Positions 33,284 to 43,900 of a stretch of 64,000 nt of DNA are shown here, in pieces (positions within the stretch are counted from its first letter, which is position 1; each line of letters begins with the position of its first letter). The stretch is from positions 62,001 to 126,000 of the forward strand of contig JALFWW010000019.1 in assembly GCA_022786605.1 (NCBI GenBank), read 5' to 3'. Below the pieces are notes generated by a model that saw only the letters and a list, made by a program, of their open reading frames with translations, made no database searches and had not been told where the DNA came from. A program made the translations under genes and the position numbers. This stretch comes from Clostridia bacterium (GTDB lineage Bacteria; Bacillota; Clostridia; Lachnospirales; Anaerotignaceae).

Positions 33284-35086
33284 TCATTCTGTAGGTCCTC
33301 CTGCTTTGAATTCGTGTTCATATTCCAGCTCTGGACGTTCTTTGGGGAACCACATGGTCATGGTGGTGCCTTTGCCATATTCGCTTTCTGCCGTCAGGCG
33401 TCCCTTATGGCTTTCCATGATTTCTTTGGCAATGGCAAGCCCCAGACCGGTACCGCCCATGGCACGGCTTCTGGCTTTGTCCACGCGATAGAAACGCTCG
33501 AAAATACGGGGCAGGTCTTCTCTGGTGATGCCCATACCTGTATCTTTGACGGAAATTTTGTAATATTTCTCGTCCTCCGTGATGAAGATACGGATTTTCG
33601 CCTGCTCCAGACTGTATTTGATGGCGTTTGTCACAATGTTGTTGACGACCTGACCCACACGATCTCTGTCGCCGTAAATGATGACAGGATGTTCGCAAGG
33701 CTCAAAGGTCAGTTCCTGATGTTTCGCCTCGGCATGAATCTTGCTCTGGCGAACGGTAGTCATAAGGAATTCGTTCATTTCGATTTCCGTGATATTCAGG
33801 CGCACCTGCTTGTTGTCAAAACGGGAAAGCTGCAGCAAATCCCGTACCAAAAACGCCATACGGTCGGATTCGCTGTCGATGATAGACAAAAATTCCATAG
33901 CTGTTTCCCTGTCGTCCAGCGCCCCTTCCATAAGGGTTTCCGTGTAGCTTTTGACCGTAGTCAAAGGCGTACGCAGTTCGTGGGAAACATTTGCCACAAA
34001 TTCTTTCCGCATGTCGTCCAGCTTTTTCTGTTCTGTAACGTCCTGCAATACCACCACAACACCTTCCATTTCGTTTTTGGGGTTGTAGTGGGGGGAGAAT
34101 GTGGCGTGGATAAACTGCTTATCCACTGGGAATGTGACTGCCTTGGAAGGCTCATCCCCCATATCCAGATAAACGCCAGTGCTGATATCGAAGGCACGGA
34201 TAAAATGGGAAAAATCCATATCCATTTTTTCCACCTTCAGCATTTCCTCCGCCGCTGTATTGGCAAGCATCAGTTCGCCATCCTTGGCAAAGGAGATCAC
34301 ACCGTCACTCATGTTATGCAATATGATTTCCATTCGGTTTTTCTCTTTGGAGATTTCCGATAATGTTTTTCTCAGTTCCGCCGCCATGTAGTTGAAACTG
34401 CTGGTAAGCTGCCCGATTTCGTCGCTGCTGCGGACTTTCAGGCTCTGGTTCAGCTTCCCTTCCGCCATGTTCTTCGCCCCTCTGGTCAGTGCCAGAATAG
34501 GTCCTGTCAGAGTCTGGGCAAAAACATAGCCCATGATAGCCGCTAAAAACAGGGCAATGGATACTGCCACAATGATGATCTTTGTGGTTTCGTTGAGGCT
34601 GCTCTGCATATCGCTGGCATCCAGACGAGTATACACAATATATTCCACATTGCCGTTCTCATCCGTCACAGGCAGGGCATAACTCATCCATTCCTTCAGC
34701 AGACCAAAGGAGTCCGTGCTTTTCTTGCCGGAGGAGAATGTGGCTGTGCCGTTCATACCGGCAATGACCGCCTGATCTGTGTACTGAGTAAAAGGCGCTT
34801 TGGGCGAAGTGGTAGACGCGATGGTTTCCCCTTCGGCGCTCAGCACATTTCCCTGGATACCCATGGCATTGGTCACCGTTGCCTGCAGGTCTTCCTGGAA
34901 GCTGTCCGCGTCCCCTGCGTCAATGACCTGTTCCACGATCTTTTCCGCGTAAATCTCCAGCTGCTGTCTTGATTTATTTATTTCGATATTCCTGAGGCTC
35001 AGCAGGATGTATGTCCCGCTGACGATCATCACAATGAGCACCAGCCCCAGATACATCGCGATCAATTTCCATTTTATGCTGCGCAA
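33284..35086 (-). CDS. walK: Sensor histidine kinase WalK
   Basis: 600 residues: membrane segment 1 (about 8-30), extracellular Cache-like sensor (about 35-165), membrane segment 2, HAMP (about 190-240), PAS (about 255-350), HisKA with phospho-His near 370 (FVANVSHELRTPL) and HATPase with N box DRVGQVVNNIVTNAIKYS, G1 DTGMGI and GGTGLGLAI. This is the WalK architecture; it controls cell-wall hydrolase genes via WalR. Starts 15 bp after walR; TTG at 35086 has GGAG 8 bases upstream, while a GTG at 35095 is also possible. Confidence 0.95.
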   Translation of the reverse strand: MRSIKWKLIAMYLGLVLIVMIVSGTYILLSLRNIEINKSRQQLEIYAEKIVEQVIDAGDADSFQEDLQATVTNAMGIQGNVLSAEGETIASTTSPKAPFTQYTDQAVIAGMNGTATFSSGKKSTDSFGLLKEWMSYALPVTDENGNVEYIVYTRLDASDMQSSLNETTKIIIVAVSIALFLAAIMGYVFAQTLTGPILALTRGAKNMAEGKLNQSLKVRSSDEIGQLTSSFNYMAAELRKTLSEISKEKNRMEIILHNMSDGVISFAKDGELMLANTAAEEMLKVEKMDMDFSHFIRAFDISTGVYLDMGDEPSKAVTFPVDKQFIHATFSPHYNPKNEMEGVVVVLQDVTEQKKLDDMRKEFVANVSHELRTPLTTVKSYTETLMEGALDDRETAMEFLSIIDSESDRMAFLVRDLLQLSRFDNKQVRLNITEIEMNEFLMTTVRQSKIHAEAKHQELTFEPCEHPVIIYGDRDRVGQVVNNIVTNAIKYSLEQAKIRIFITEDEKYYKISVKDTGMGITREDLPRIFERFYRVDKARSRAMGGTGLGLAIAKEIMESHKGRLTAESEYGKGTTMTMWFPKERPELEYEHEFKAGGPTE

Positions 35087-35101
35087 TGGTCCCACTCCGT
35101 T

Positions 35102-35806
35102 TTAATCACAATCAAAATAATAGCCAACACCCCGTTTGGTCAGGATATAAGTGGGTTTACCGGGATCGTCCTCGATTTTTTCCCGCAGACGGCGCACCGT
35201 CACGTCAACGGTACGAACATCCCCGAAATACTCATAACCCCATACCTTCTCCAGCAGGGTTTCTCTGGAAAATACCTGTCCTTTCTGCTGCGCCAAAAAC
35301 TTCAAAAGTTCAAATTCCCGCAGTGTCAGGTCGATGGTCTTGCCATCTTTTTTCACTTCGTAGCGGTCAAGGTTCAAAGACAGCTTTCCGTAAGGAGATG
35401 CGTTCTCGTCGGATACCGCCATACCTGCCGCTTCCTGAAGGGCTGCCACTTTCCGCAGGTTTGCTTTCACTCTTGCCATGAGCTCCCGCACACCAAAAGG
35501 CTTTGTTACATAGTCGTCCGCGCCCATTTCCAGCCCCAGCACCTTATCCACTTCTTCGGCTCTGGCTGTGAGCATGATGATGGGCGTATGTTTTTTCTCT
35601 CTGATTTTGCGGCAAGCCTCATACCCGTCCATTTTGGGCATCATAATATCCAGCAGAATCAGATCGGGATTTTCCTCAAAGGTCTTTCTGACCCCTTCTT
35701 CCCCGTCCGATGCCGTAATAACCTGATACCCCTCTTTTTTCAGGTTGAAGGCAATGATATCTACAATATTTTTTTCATCGTCTACAATCAAAACTTTTCT
35801 GTCCAT
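35102..35806 (-). CDS. walR: Response regulator WalR (OmpR family)
   Basis: 234 residues. Receiver with Asp9/Asp10, phosphoacceptor Asp53 (LLDIMMPKMDGYEA) and Lys near 103 (VTKPFGVREL); C-terminal OmpR winged helix ending VRTVDVTVRRLREKIEDDPG and TKRGVGYYFD. High similarity to YycF/WalR. WalRK is the essential wall-homeostasis two-component system of low-GC Gram-positives. First gene of the operon, behind a good promoter. Confidence 0.96.
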   Translation of the reverse strand: MDRKVLIVDDEKNIVDIIAFNLKKEGYQVITASDGEEGVRKTFEENPDLILLDIMMPKMDGYEACRKIREKKHTPIIMLTARAEEVDKVLGLEMGADDYVTKPFGVRELMARVKANLRKVAALQEAAGMAVSDENASPYGKLSLNLDRYEVKKDGKTIDLTLREFELLKFLAQQKGQVFSRETLLEKVWGYEYFGDVRTVDVTVRRLREKIEDDPGKPTYILTKRGVGYYFDCD

Positions 35807-35849
35807 AGCTTCGATTCCCCCTTAGAATCAAAATTTTCCCTTTCCAAAA

Positions 35850-35878
35850 ATTATACTAAATTTTGAACAAAATGTAAA
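35850..35878 (-). promoter_or_regulatory. Sigma-A promoter of wal operon
   Basis: TTTACA (35878-35873), 17-bp spacer, TATAAT (35855-35850) on the minus strand, 44 bp before the walR ATG. Confidence 0.8.
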
Positions 35879-36013
35879 CCAATCCTCTTTTTTGAACGAA
35901 AGATATGGCAGTTTTGTTCCAGATTGCCCCGTTATCAGACAAGTATACATGGCATTCTGCAATTTTCTATGATAAACTGGAAAAAAGGGCATTTTTTTAA
36001 AGGGGGAATTGAT

Positions 36014-36994
36014 ATGAAAAGATTGATTACATTGTTACTGTTTGGTCTGCTGGCACTTTCCGGCTGTGGACGGGAAATGTGGCTCAAAGGAGAGGTCATC
36101 GGACGGGAAACCAATGAAAACGGGAACCTGACAGCCATTGTCACAGAAACAGAATCCCACGGAATCGTCCGTTTTCTCCTTACGGAAGATACCACCGTGG
36201 ATCAGCTCAATGGAGAGATCACCGTGGAGGATTTTCTCACAAACGATGCAGTATATCCTGCTGTTTCCATCTACGCCGATGCCAATACCAAGACTTTCGG
36301 CTCTTATGAAGGGGAGGAAATCCCTGCCTACACCGCCATTCTAATCCATTTGGAAGGCGGTTACAAAACAAATACCAAAGTCCTTGCTGACGGCACCACA
36401 TTGCATATTGTGGAAAAAGAAGGGGAAAACCGGTATGAACTGGAAGATGGTACACTGCTTCTTACAGAATCTGTATCCATAGATTCTGCACTGAAAAATG
36501 TGGAATTGGAGCCTTTGTATGACCTTTCCGAACTGTTGGAAACGGCGTATGCCGCATACAAAGAAACAGAAAACCCCAGTGATTTTTATCCATATTCTGT
36601 TTCGCAGACAATCTCTCTGACAGCCTCCAGTGAGAAACTTCAGTATTACGAAATAGAAGTCCAGCTTTCTACGGACAGAAACAGCACCACTTCCAACTCC
36701 ATTGGGCTGGCAGTGGACAGAGAAACAACGATCCCTATTCCCACAACGAAACTGTTCACCTGTCCGGCAGAGGAAATCGGCACACGACTGCTGGCACTGG
36801 CAAACCTGTCTGACGCTGACAGAGCTGATATGGAATCCGCTTTCCAACTGGAAAACCTGATATTCTTCGGCGATTCCATCCGCATCAAATTTCCGGAAAA
36901 CAGCCTTTCTTCCTATCCCGAAGGCCGCATTGTTGACATCGAAGATACAGAAGGCATCCACGCCCTTCTCCATGACTGGGCAATTCCCGAATAA
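36014..36994 (+). CDS. Lipoprotein, first of two tandem paralogues
   Basis: 326 residues. MKRLITLLLFGLLALSGCG is a lipoprotein signal with lipobox LSGC. The mature protein has an N-terminal beta domain (EVIGRETNENGNLTAIVTET) and a C-terminal region FTCPAEEIGTRLLALANLSD ... IRIKFPENSLSSYP resembling the DUF3298/RsiV-like fold. The next gene encodes a clear paralogue with the same ending LLHDWAIP. Function unknown; such lipoproteins may sense envelope state. AGGGGG precedes the ATG; an upstream in-frame ATG (35924) is not supported. Confidence 0.75.
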   Translation: MKRLITLLLFGLLALSGCGREMWLKGEVIGRETNENGNLTAIVTETESHGIVRFLLTEDTTVDQLNGEITVEDFLTNDAVYPAVSIYADANTKTFGSYEGEEIPAYTAILIHLEGGYKTNTKVLADGTTLHIVEKEGENRYELEDGTLLLTESVSIDSALKNVELEPLYDLSELLETAYAAYKETENPSDFYPYSVSQTISLTASSEKLQYYEIEVQLSTDRNSTTSNSIGLAVDRETTIPIPTTKLFTCPAEEIGTRLLALANLSDADRADMESAFQLENLIFFGDSIRIKFPENSLSSYPEGRIVDIEDTEGIHALLHDWAIPE

Positions 36995-37029
36995 GAGAAG
37001 CGCATTTTCCGACAAAGGGGGAACATAAC

Positions 37030-38088
37030 ATGAAAAAAACTGTAATATTACTGCTCCTTTGCCTGCTGGTGCTGACTTCCTGCGGAGCACGCACCGTAAA
37101 TGCTCACGGAAAAATCATTGCCAGAGAAACAGACGAAAATGGCAGGCTTGTTTCTGTTGTAGCGGATACGGAAACCAACGGCACCATCCGTCTCATCCTC
37201 ACGGAAAACACCCATCTGGATGTTCCCGCTTCTTTTTCCGAAGAAGGCTTCCTGATGGATGACAGCCTGTATCCCTTTATCTCCACAGTCTATGACGCAC
37301 GTACGGGCAAAAACGATACTTACGAAAACGAAAAAATCCGCTGTTATGAAGCGGATTTGATTGATATGGATATTGAGAAAAACAGCGTTCCCGCCTCCAC
37401 TGTCACCCTCTCTGACGGCACAGAACTGCGGGTATATGCTGACAGCGACCACACACTTTACTCCTTGGCAGATGGCACAGACCTTTTGCGGGAAAATCAT
37501 CCCCAGACACCGGAAAATGTCATGGCAGTGGGAAAGAAAAACATCGACAATTTGGAAGAAAACGCAAAAGCTGCTATCCTTTCCTACTACGAAGAACGGG
37601 GACGCCTTTATGACATTACGGAAGAACTAGAAAAAGCTTATGCCATCTATCAGCAAAGTCAGAACAAGGAAACCTTTCCCATGATGCTCATAGAGCAGAA
37701 TGTTTCTCCAGCGGCAGCCAATGACAGGCTCCTATTTTTCCAGACTTCTCTGCTCCTTCCTTTGACAGAGAAAACCTACACCGAGCATAATCAGTGCGAA
37801 GTCTTTGACCGCCAGACAGGAGCCTATCTTCCCATAGAAGAACTGTTTACCTGTCCTCCTGAGGAATTGGGCAGCCAGCTTTTAAAACTGGGAAATGTGT
37901 CCGAGGCTGACAGAGCAGATATGGAAGATGCTTTCCAAAAGGAATATCTCTTTTTCACAGAAGATGCCTTATGTATCGACTTTCCCGCAGGCAGTCTGAA
38001 GAATCATCCAGATCAGTACATTCTTTCCATTGGAAAGGCGGAAACACTGGGCTTGCTCCACGACTGGGCAATTCCCGACGAAAGATAG
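37030..38088 (+). CDS. Lipoprotein, second of two tandem paralogues
   Basis: 352 residues. Signal MKKTVILLLLCLLVLTSCG with lipobox LTSC. Shares with the preceding gene the blocks IIARETDENGRLVSVVADTE, LFTCPPEELGSQLLKLGNVS and the C-terminal LLHDWAIP, but has a longer middle helix (NIDNLEENAKAAILSYYEER) and more divergence there. C-terminal half again DUF3298/RsiV-like (weak, pattern-level). The genes are 35 bp apart and must be cotranscribed; gene duplication followed by divergence is the simplest reading. Confidence 0.75.
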   Translation: MKKTVILLLLCLLVLTSCGARTVNAHGKIIARETDENGRLVSVVADTETNGTIRLILTENTHLDVPASFSEEGFLMDDSLYPFISTVYDARTGKNDTYENEKIRCYEADLIDMDIEKNSVPASTVTLSDGTELRVYADSDHTLYSLADGTDLLRENHPQTPENVMAVGKKNIDNLEENAKAAILSYYEERGRLYDITEELEKAYAIYQQSQNKETFPMMLIEQNVSPAAANDRLLFFQTSLLLPLTEKTYTEHNQCEVFDRQTGAYLPIEELFTCPPEELGSQLLKLGNVSEADRADMEDAFQKEYLFFTEDALCIDFPAGSLKNHPDQYILSIGKAETLGLLHDWAIPDER

Positions 38089-38185
38089 CAAAAACCATAA
38101 AACGCAAGCAGCTTTCCCTTCAAAACACATTAAATTCACCTGCTTTCTAAAAGGGAGCTAAAAAACATATCGAATCAAACCAAAT

Positions 38186-38226
38186 AAAAAAAGCTGAAAT
38201 CTTTTTTCAAAGATTTCAGTTTTTTT
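38186..38226. terminator. Bidirectional terminator between lipoprotein genes and pgi
   Basis: AAGCTGAAATCTTT pairs with AAAGATTTCAGTTT; A run before and T run after serve both convergent units. Stem resembles the hairpin of the dispersed repeats but lacks their flanks. Confidence 0.85.
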
Positions 38227-38246
38227 ATTTCCTTACTGAAAAAACA

Positions 38247-39584
38247 TCAGCCATTCAGACGTTTTTCCAGTTCTTCTTTCATATCTTCGTATCCGGGTTT
38301 GCCCAGCAGTGCGAACATATTCTTTTTGTATGCTTCTACACCGGGCTGGTTGAAGGGGTTCACATCCAGCATATAGCCGCTGATGCCCACTGCTTTTTCA
38401 AAGAAGTAAACCAGTGCGCCGAAATGCCAAGCATCCATACGATCCATTTCGATGACCATGTTGGGTACGCCGCCGTCCATGTGTGCCAGCATGGTGCCTG
38501 CGAAAGCTTTGCTGTTTACAAACTGCATGTCTTTTGCCTTCAGGAAGTTCAGACCATCCAGGTCTTCTTTGTCGAAGGGCACCAGCACTGTGCTCTTTGG
38601 TTCTTTGCACCACATAACGGTTTCAAAGAAATAACGGCTACCTTCCTGAATGAACTGACCGATGGAGTGCAGGTCTGTGGAGAAGTTTGCGGCCACAGGG
38701 AAGATACCTTTGCCGTCTTTGCCTTCGCTTTCTGCGTAAAGCTGTTTATACCATTCGCCGAAAGAAACCATGTGCGGTTCATAGTTTGCCAAAATTTCCA
38801 CTGTTTTGCCGCCCCGGTAGAAGAAGTTTCTTGCTGCCGCATACTGATAGCAGGGGTTTTCCATAATGTCAGGGTTGCTGTAAGCTTCTCTTGCCCACTG
38901 AGCCCCTTCCATGACTTTGTCGATGTCTACGCCTGCCACTGCCATAGCCAGCATGCCTACGGCTGTCAGAACTGTGAATCTGCCGCCGATATCATCGGGG
39001 ATGACAAATGTTTCATAGCCTTCTGTGTTGCACATGGTTTTCAGTGCGCCTCTGGCTCTGTCTGTTGTTGCATAAATACGTTCCGCAGCGCCTTCCTTGC
39101 CGTATTTATTTTCCAACAGCTGTTTGAAGATACGGAAAGCGATGGCAGGTTCTGTGGTGGTACCAGACTTGGAAATCACGTTTACAGAGAAATCTCTGTC
39201 ACCCAGAATCCCCAGAATATCTGTCAGATAAGCGGAACTGATATTGTTGCCCACAAAATAGATGTCGGGGGTGGATTTTCTCTTATTTTCGTTGTAAAAA
39301 GGTGTTTTGATGAAGTCCAGAGCGGTTCTGGTGCCCAGATAAGAGCCGCCGATCCCAATGACGATCAGCACTTCGCTCTGTTTCTGGATTTTTTCTGCCG
39401 CTTTTTTGATGCGGTCAAATTCTTCTTTGTCATAATCTACAGGCCAATCTACCCAGCCTACAAAATCGTTGCCTTTGCCTGTTTTGTCATGGAGCGCTGT
39501 GTGACAGGCCTTCACTTCTTCCGCCATTGCGGCAAAGTCCTGTTTTGTCACAGCATCACCTTTGACTGAAAATGTAATACTCAT
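38247..39584 (-). CDS. pgi: Glucose-6-phosphate isomerase
   Basis: 445 residues, the short form usual in Firmicutes. Interconverts glucose 6-phosphate and fructose 6-phosphate in glycolysis. Signature motifs: [14 protein letters not shown] near residue 77, [16 protein letters not shown] near 137 and C-terminal [20 protein letters not shown] with the catalytic-region Gln/Lys downstream ([14 protein letters not shown]). GGAGGAA precedes the ATG. It is 49 bp downstream of the LysM-G5 gene on the same strand. Confidence 0.97.
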   Translation of the reverse strand: MSITFSVKGDAVTKQDFAAMAEEVKACHTALHDKTGKGNDFVGWVDWPVDYDKEEFDRIKKAAEKIQKQSEVLIVIGIGGSYLGTRTALDFIKTPFYNENKRKSTPDIYFVGNNISSAYLTDILGILGDRDFSVNVISKSGTTTEPAIAFRIFKQLLENKYGKEGAAERIYATTDRARGALKTMCNTEGYETFVIPDDIGGRFTVLTAVGMLAMAVAGVDIDKVMEGAQWAREAYSNPDIMENPCYQYAAARNFFYRGGKTVEILANYEPHMVSFGEWYKQLYAESEGKDGKGIFPVAANFSTDLHSIGQFIQEGSRYFFETVMWCKEPKSTVLVPFDKEDLDGLNFLKAKDMQFVNSKAFAGTMLAHMDGGVPNMVIEMDRMDAWHFGALVYFFEKAVGISGYMLDVNPFNQPGVEAYKKNMFALLGKPGYEDMKEELEKRLNG

Positions 39585-39633
39585 CTTTGGTTCCTCCTCT
39601 TTGTCCTAATATTTCCCCATATTTTCATTTATA

Positions 39634-40743
39634 TTACTGCGTACCTTTCAAAATGATCTCGTTGACAGGTTCCTGAATGACTTCCTTAGAAACTTCTTTT
39701 TTCTCTGTTTCGAAACCATTGACGCGTGTAATCTGGATGGTGCTTTTTTTCTGACCGTCCTTGCCCTGCTGGATCACCCGCTGATAGCTGGCAGGCTTGG
39801 TGTCATCATACTGTGTTTCATACTGTTTCGGTTCCACACTGGTCAGGACCTGAGTTTCCACGGATTTGACAGAAACCATGGGTTTCTGGACTGTCACATT
39901 CAACGTGCTGCCAATGACAACCGCTTTTTTGGCGTCTGGATTCATTTCATACAATTCTTCCAGTGTCATATCATATTTTGCCGCGATCTTCCCTGCGTTA
40001 TCCCCCGTTTCCACGGTATAAGTGGTGGTGACAGGGGTAGTGCTGGTGAGCTTCGCCACGGCGTCATTCACAGACAAAATTTCCGCGGAATCCACAAACT
40101 GACTTTCTACAGTTACATTTTCCACAAAGGAAATTTCCGCATTGGAATTTTCGTCCTGAGGCAGATAAGGTTCTTTCAGTTTATCCAATACCTGCTGGGC
40201 TTCCTCTGCCGTTGCCAGAGGCGCCACAGCACCGCCGTCTACAAAAATCACAGAGGCTTCCACTTTATAAGTCACCGCATTGCGCAGCTTTGGCATCAAG
40301 TATTCCATGGTGCAGATTTCTTTTTTCCGGTCACCTGCCACATGCAGTTTGTCCGCCCGAATCTCCTCATTGACCTGCACCTTCGTGCCGATACTGGAAG
40401 AAAGCTGCGCTTCCAGATTCGTTTTGATTTCTTCCGCCGAAATAGATGTGGTATTCAAAATACCCATACTTTCTTCGCCTACAAACACTTCTGTACCATT
40501 TTTATGGAAAAACACAAAAAATAAAATCAATACAAGAATCACTGCAGCGCCGATACCGGCTTTTTTCGGTGTAAGCTGCATATTTTTACGGACTTTATTT
40601 CCCTTCTGTCCGTTAGATTTCCGATTACGCTGCGTTTTTTGCCTGCCTTTTGCGCCACGTTTTCTGTCAACATCGGCACCGGCTTTTCCGCTGTAAGCAA
40701 CCCGTTCTTCACGCTTTGGGAACAGCTCTGTTTTTTTCGCCAT
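39634..40743 (-). CDS. Membrane-anchored LysM-G5 protein
   Basis: 369 residues. Very basic N-terminal cytoplasmic tail (KRGAKGRQKTQRNRKSNGQK), one membrane segment (IGAAVILVLILFFVFF, about 62-80), an extracellular region of about 140 residues, a LysM domain (TYTVETGDNAGKIAAKYDMT, about 238-285) and a C-terminal G5 domain (about 300-369). Clostridial relatives usually add an M23 or transglycosylase domain after G5; here the protein stops at G5, so it should bind wall glycan without cutting it. GGGAGG precedes the ATG at 40743. Confidence 0.8.
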   Translation of the reverse strand: MAKKTELFPKREERVAYSGKAGADVDRKRGAKGRQKTQRNRKSNGQKGNKVRKNMQLTPKKAGIGAAVILVLILFFVFFHKNGTEVFVGEESMGILNTTSISAEEIKTNLEAQLSSSIGTKVQVNEEIRADKLHVAGDRKKEICTMEYLMPKLRNAVTYKVEASVIFVDGGAVAPLATAEEAQQVLDKLKEPYLPQDENSNAEISFVENVTVESQFVDSAEILSVNDAVAKLTSTTPVTTTYTVETGDNAGKIAAKYDMTLEELYEMNPDAKKAVVIGSTLNVTVQKPMVSVKSVETQVLTSVEPKQYETQYDDTKPASYQRVIQQGKDGQKKSTIQITRVNGFETEKKEVSKEVIQEPVNEIILKGTQ

Positions 40744-40865
40744 TGGGCTTACGCCTCCCTTCGGTATGCAAAAAATATGTCGATACATCTTTTATTTTAT
40801 GTCATCGGCAAACGGATTGCAAGAAAAAAACAGCAGAGTTGTTTACAAAGAACGGATTCCATACA

Positions 40866-40907
40866 CAAAAAAGCCGAAAATTTCCATAAACGGCAATTTT
40901 CGGCTTT
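40866..40907 (-). terminator. Terminator after activase gene
   Basis: AAAGCCGAAAATT pairs with AATTTTCGGCTTT; on the minus strand six T follow. It begins 23 bp after the activase stop. Confidence 0.85.
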
Positions 40908-40929
40908 GATGTTTTTCTTTTATGTGGTC

Positions 40930-43900
40930 TTAATCTTCTTTGACGGAGAAGGCTGCTTTTGTGACGGAGTGACGTTCTTTCAGCGCGTCTGTTCTGCCTG
41001 CCGCCAGATTCTTTTCGGCGGAAGAGAGCATCAGTTTGATACGGTTGAGCTGGTTGACTTCACTTGCGCCCGGATCGTAGTCAATGGCTACGATATTGGA
41101 GATGGGATACTGTTTGCGCAGTTCCTTGATAACGCCTTTGCCCACAACGTGGTTAGGCAGACAGCCGAAGGGCTGTGTGCAGACGATATTGGGCACGCCG
41201 CTGTGGATCAGTTCGATCATTTCCGCTGTCAGGAACCAGCCTTCACCAGTCTGGTTGCACAGGGAAACTACTTTTTTCGCGTATTCGCCCAATGTGCGGA
41301 TATCTTCAGGACGATCGAAGCGTTTGCTCTTTTCCAGTGCTTTCATCATAGGTTTCTGATACCATTCGATGACTTTTGCCACCGCGTTAGCAATGATTCT
41401 GCCCTTTCTGGTACCGCCCAGGTATTTTTCTTTCTGGGTGGCGTTGTAACAGCAGTACAGACCGAATGTCAAAAGGTCAGGCACAACGGCTTCCGCCCCT
41501 TCTCTTTCCAACAGATTTACCAGATCGTTGTTGGCTGTGGGATGGAATTTAACCAGGATTTCCCCTACAACGCCAACACGAGGTTTTTTCATATCTTCGT
41601 GGATTTCCAGATTTTCGAAATCACGGATGATGCCTGCGATATTCTGGCTGAATGTCTTTCTGTCGGCACGCAGGATATCTTTTTTAACTTTTTCATTCCA
41701 TTTTTCATACAACGCGTTTGCGGAGCCTTTCACCTTTTCATAAGGACGAGTACGGTAGAGCACACGCATGAAGGTATCACCGTAAACCATTGCCTGCATA
41801 GCTCTGTGAAGGAGTGCCGGTTCATATTTGAAGCCGGGGTTCTTTTCCAGACCCGCAGGGTTGATGGAGATAACAGGGATGTTGGGCATACCTGCGTTTT
41901 CCAGTGCTTTGCGGATGAAAGCGATGTAGTTTGTGGCACGGCAGCCGCCGCCAGTCTGAGAAATCAGCAGAGCGGTACGGTTCAGGTCGTAATTGCCGGA
42001 CAGCAGACCGTTCATCAGCTGACCAATGGTGATCAGCGCAGGATAGCATGCGTCGTTGTTGACGTATTTCAGACCTGCGTCGATGGCGTTTTTATCCATA
42101 GCCGCCATAACTTCCAGATTGTAGCCGCATTTGCGGAAAGCAGGTTCCAGAATGTCAAAATGGATAGGAGACATCTGAGGACACAGGATGGTGTAATCCT
42201 TCCGCATTTCTTTTGTAAAGAGCACACGTTTCAAAGAAGCGTCGCCTTTTCTCAGTTTCACGTTCTTCTCTTTTCTGTCCTCGATGGCAGCGATCAAAGA
42301 ACGGATACGGATTCTGGCTGCACCCAGGTTGTTTACTTCGTCGATCTTCAGTGCTGTGTAAATCTTGCCTGCCGCTGTCAAAATGGCTTTGACTTCGTCA
42401 GTGGTTACAGCGTCCAGACCGCAGCCAAAGGAGTTCAGCTGTACATATTCGATGTTTTCCTGTTTCTTGACGAAAGCCGCAGCTTCGTACAGACGGGAGT
42501 GGTAAGTCCACTGGTCACGCACAACCGTAGGACGTTCCAGATGACCCATATGTGCCACGCTGTCTTCTGTGAGAACAGCGATATTGTAGCCCGCGATCAG
42601 TTCGGGGATACCGTGGTTGATTTCCGGGTCCGCGTGGTAAGGACGACCGCCCAGCACAATACCTGTCATGTTGTTTTCTTTCAGGTATTTCACGGTTTCT
42701 TCGCCTTTTTTGTGCATATCATGACGGAAGGCTTCCCATTCTGCCCAACCGGCTTCTACAGCAGCTTTGATTTCTTTGGCATCGCAGCCCATGGGAACGA
42801 ATTCCTCTGTCATACGTTTGATAATGGTTTCAATCTTATCCAAAGAGAGGAAAGGATTCATGAACTTGATGTTCTTTTCTTTCAGATCCTCTACGTTGTT
42901 TTTGATATTTTCGTTATAAGATGCCACGATGGGGCAGTTATAGTTGTTGTCGGCCGCGCCGCTGTCCCGTCTTTCGTAAACGATACCGGGATAGAAGATG
43001 AAGTCTACGCCCTGTTCGATGAGGTACATAATATGACCGTGTACCAGTTTCGCAGGATAGCAAACAGATTCACTGGGGATGGATTCCATACCCTTTTCAA
43101 AGATCGCCTTTGTGGAATAAGGGGACAGTACCACACGATAGCCCAGTTTTGTGAAGAATGTGAACCAGAAAGGATAATCTTCCCACATATTCAGCACACG
43201 AGGGATACCAACGGTGCCTTTTGTTGCCTGCTCTGCGGTCAGGGGTTCATAGTCGAACAGTCTGTGACGTTTGTATTCATAAAGGTTAGGTGCGGGATTT
43301 TCGTTCTTTTCTTTGCCCAGACCTCTTTCACAGCGGTTGCCTGTGATGAATCTTCTGCCGCCGCTGAACTGGTTGATGGTCAGCAGACAGTGGTTTGTGC
43401 AGCCCTGGCATCTAGCCATGGTGGACTTGATTTCCAGTGCGTTCATTTCTTCACGGCTCACCAGTGTTGTCTGGTAGCCTTCTGTATATTTATCTCTCGC
43501 AATCAGACCTGCGCCGAAAGCACCCATGATGCCGGCGATGTCAGGACGAATGGCTTCTCTGCCGCTGATGAGTTCAAAGCTTTTCAGTACAGCGTCGTTA
43601 TAGAATGTACCGCCCTGTACAACCATGGATTTGCCCATAGCCTTAGGGTCAGCGATTTTGATAACTTTCAGCAGTGCGTTTTTGATAACGGAATATGCCA
43701 GACCTGCGGAAATATCTGCAACGTCTGCCCCTTCTTTCTGTGCCTGTTTTACACGGGAGTTCATGAAAACGGTACATCTGGAACCCAGGTCGATGGGCGC
43801 TTTTGCGAAAAGGGCAATCTTCGCGAAGTCCCCAACGGTATAGTTCAGGGATTTTGCGAAAGTTTCGATGAAGGAACCGCAGCCGGAGGAGCATGCTTCA

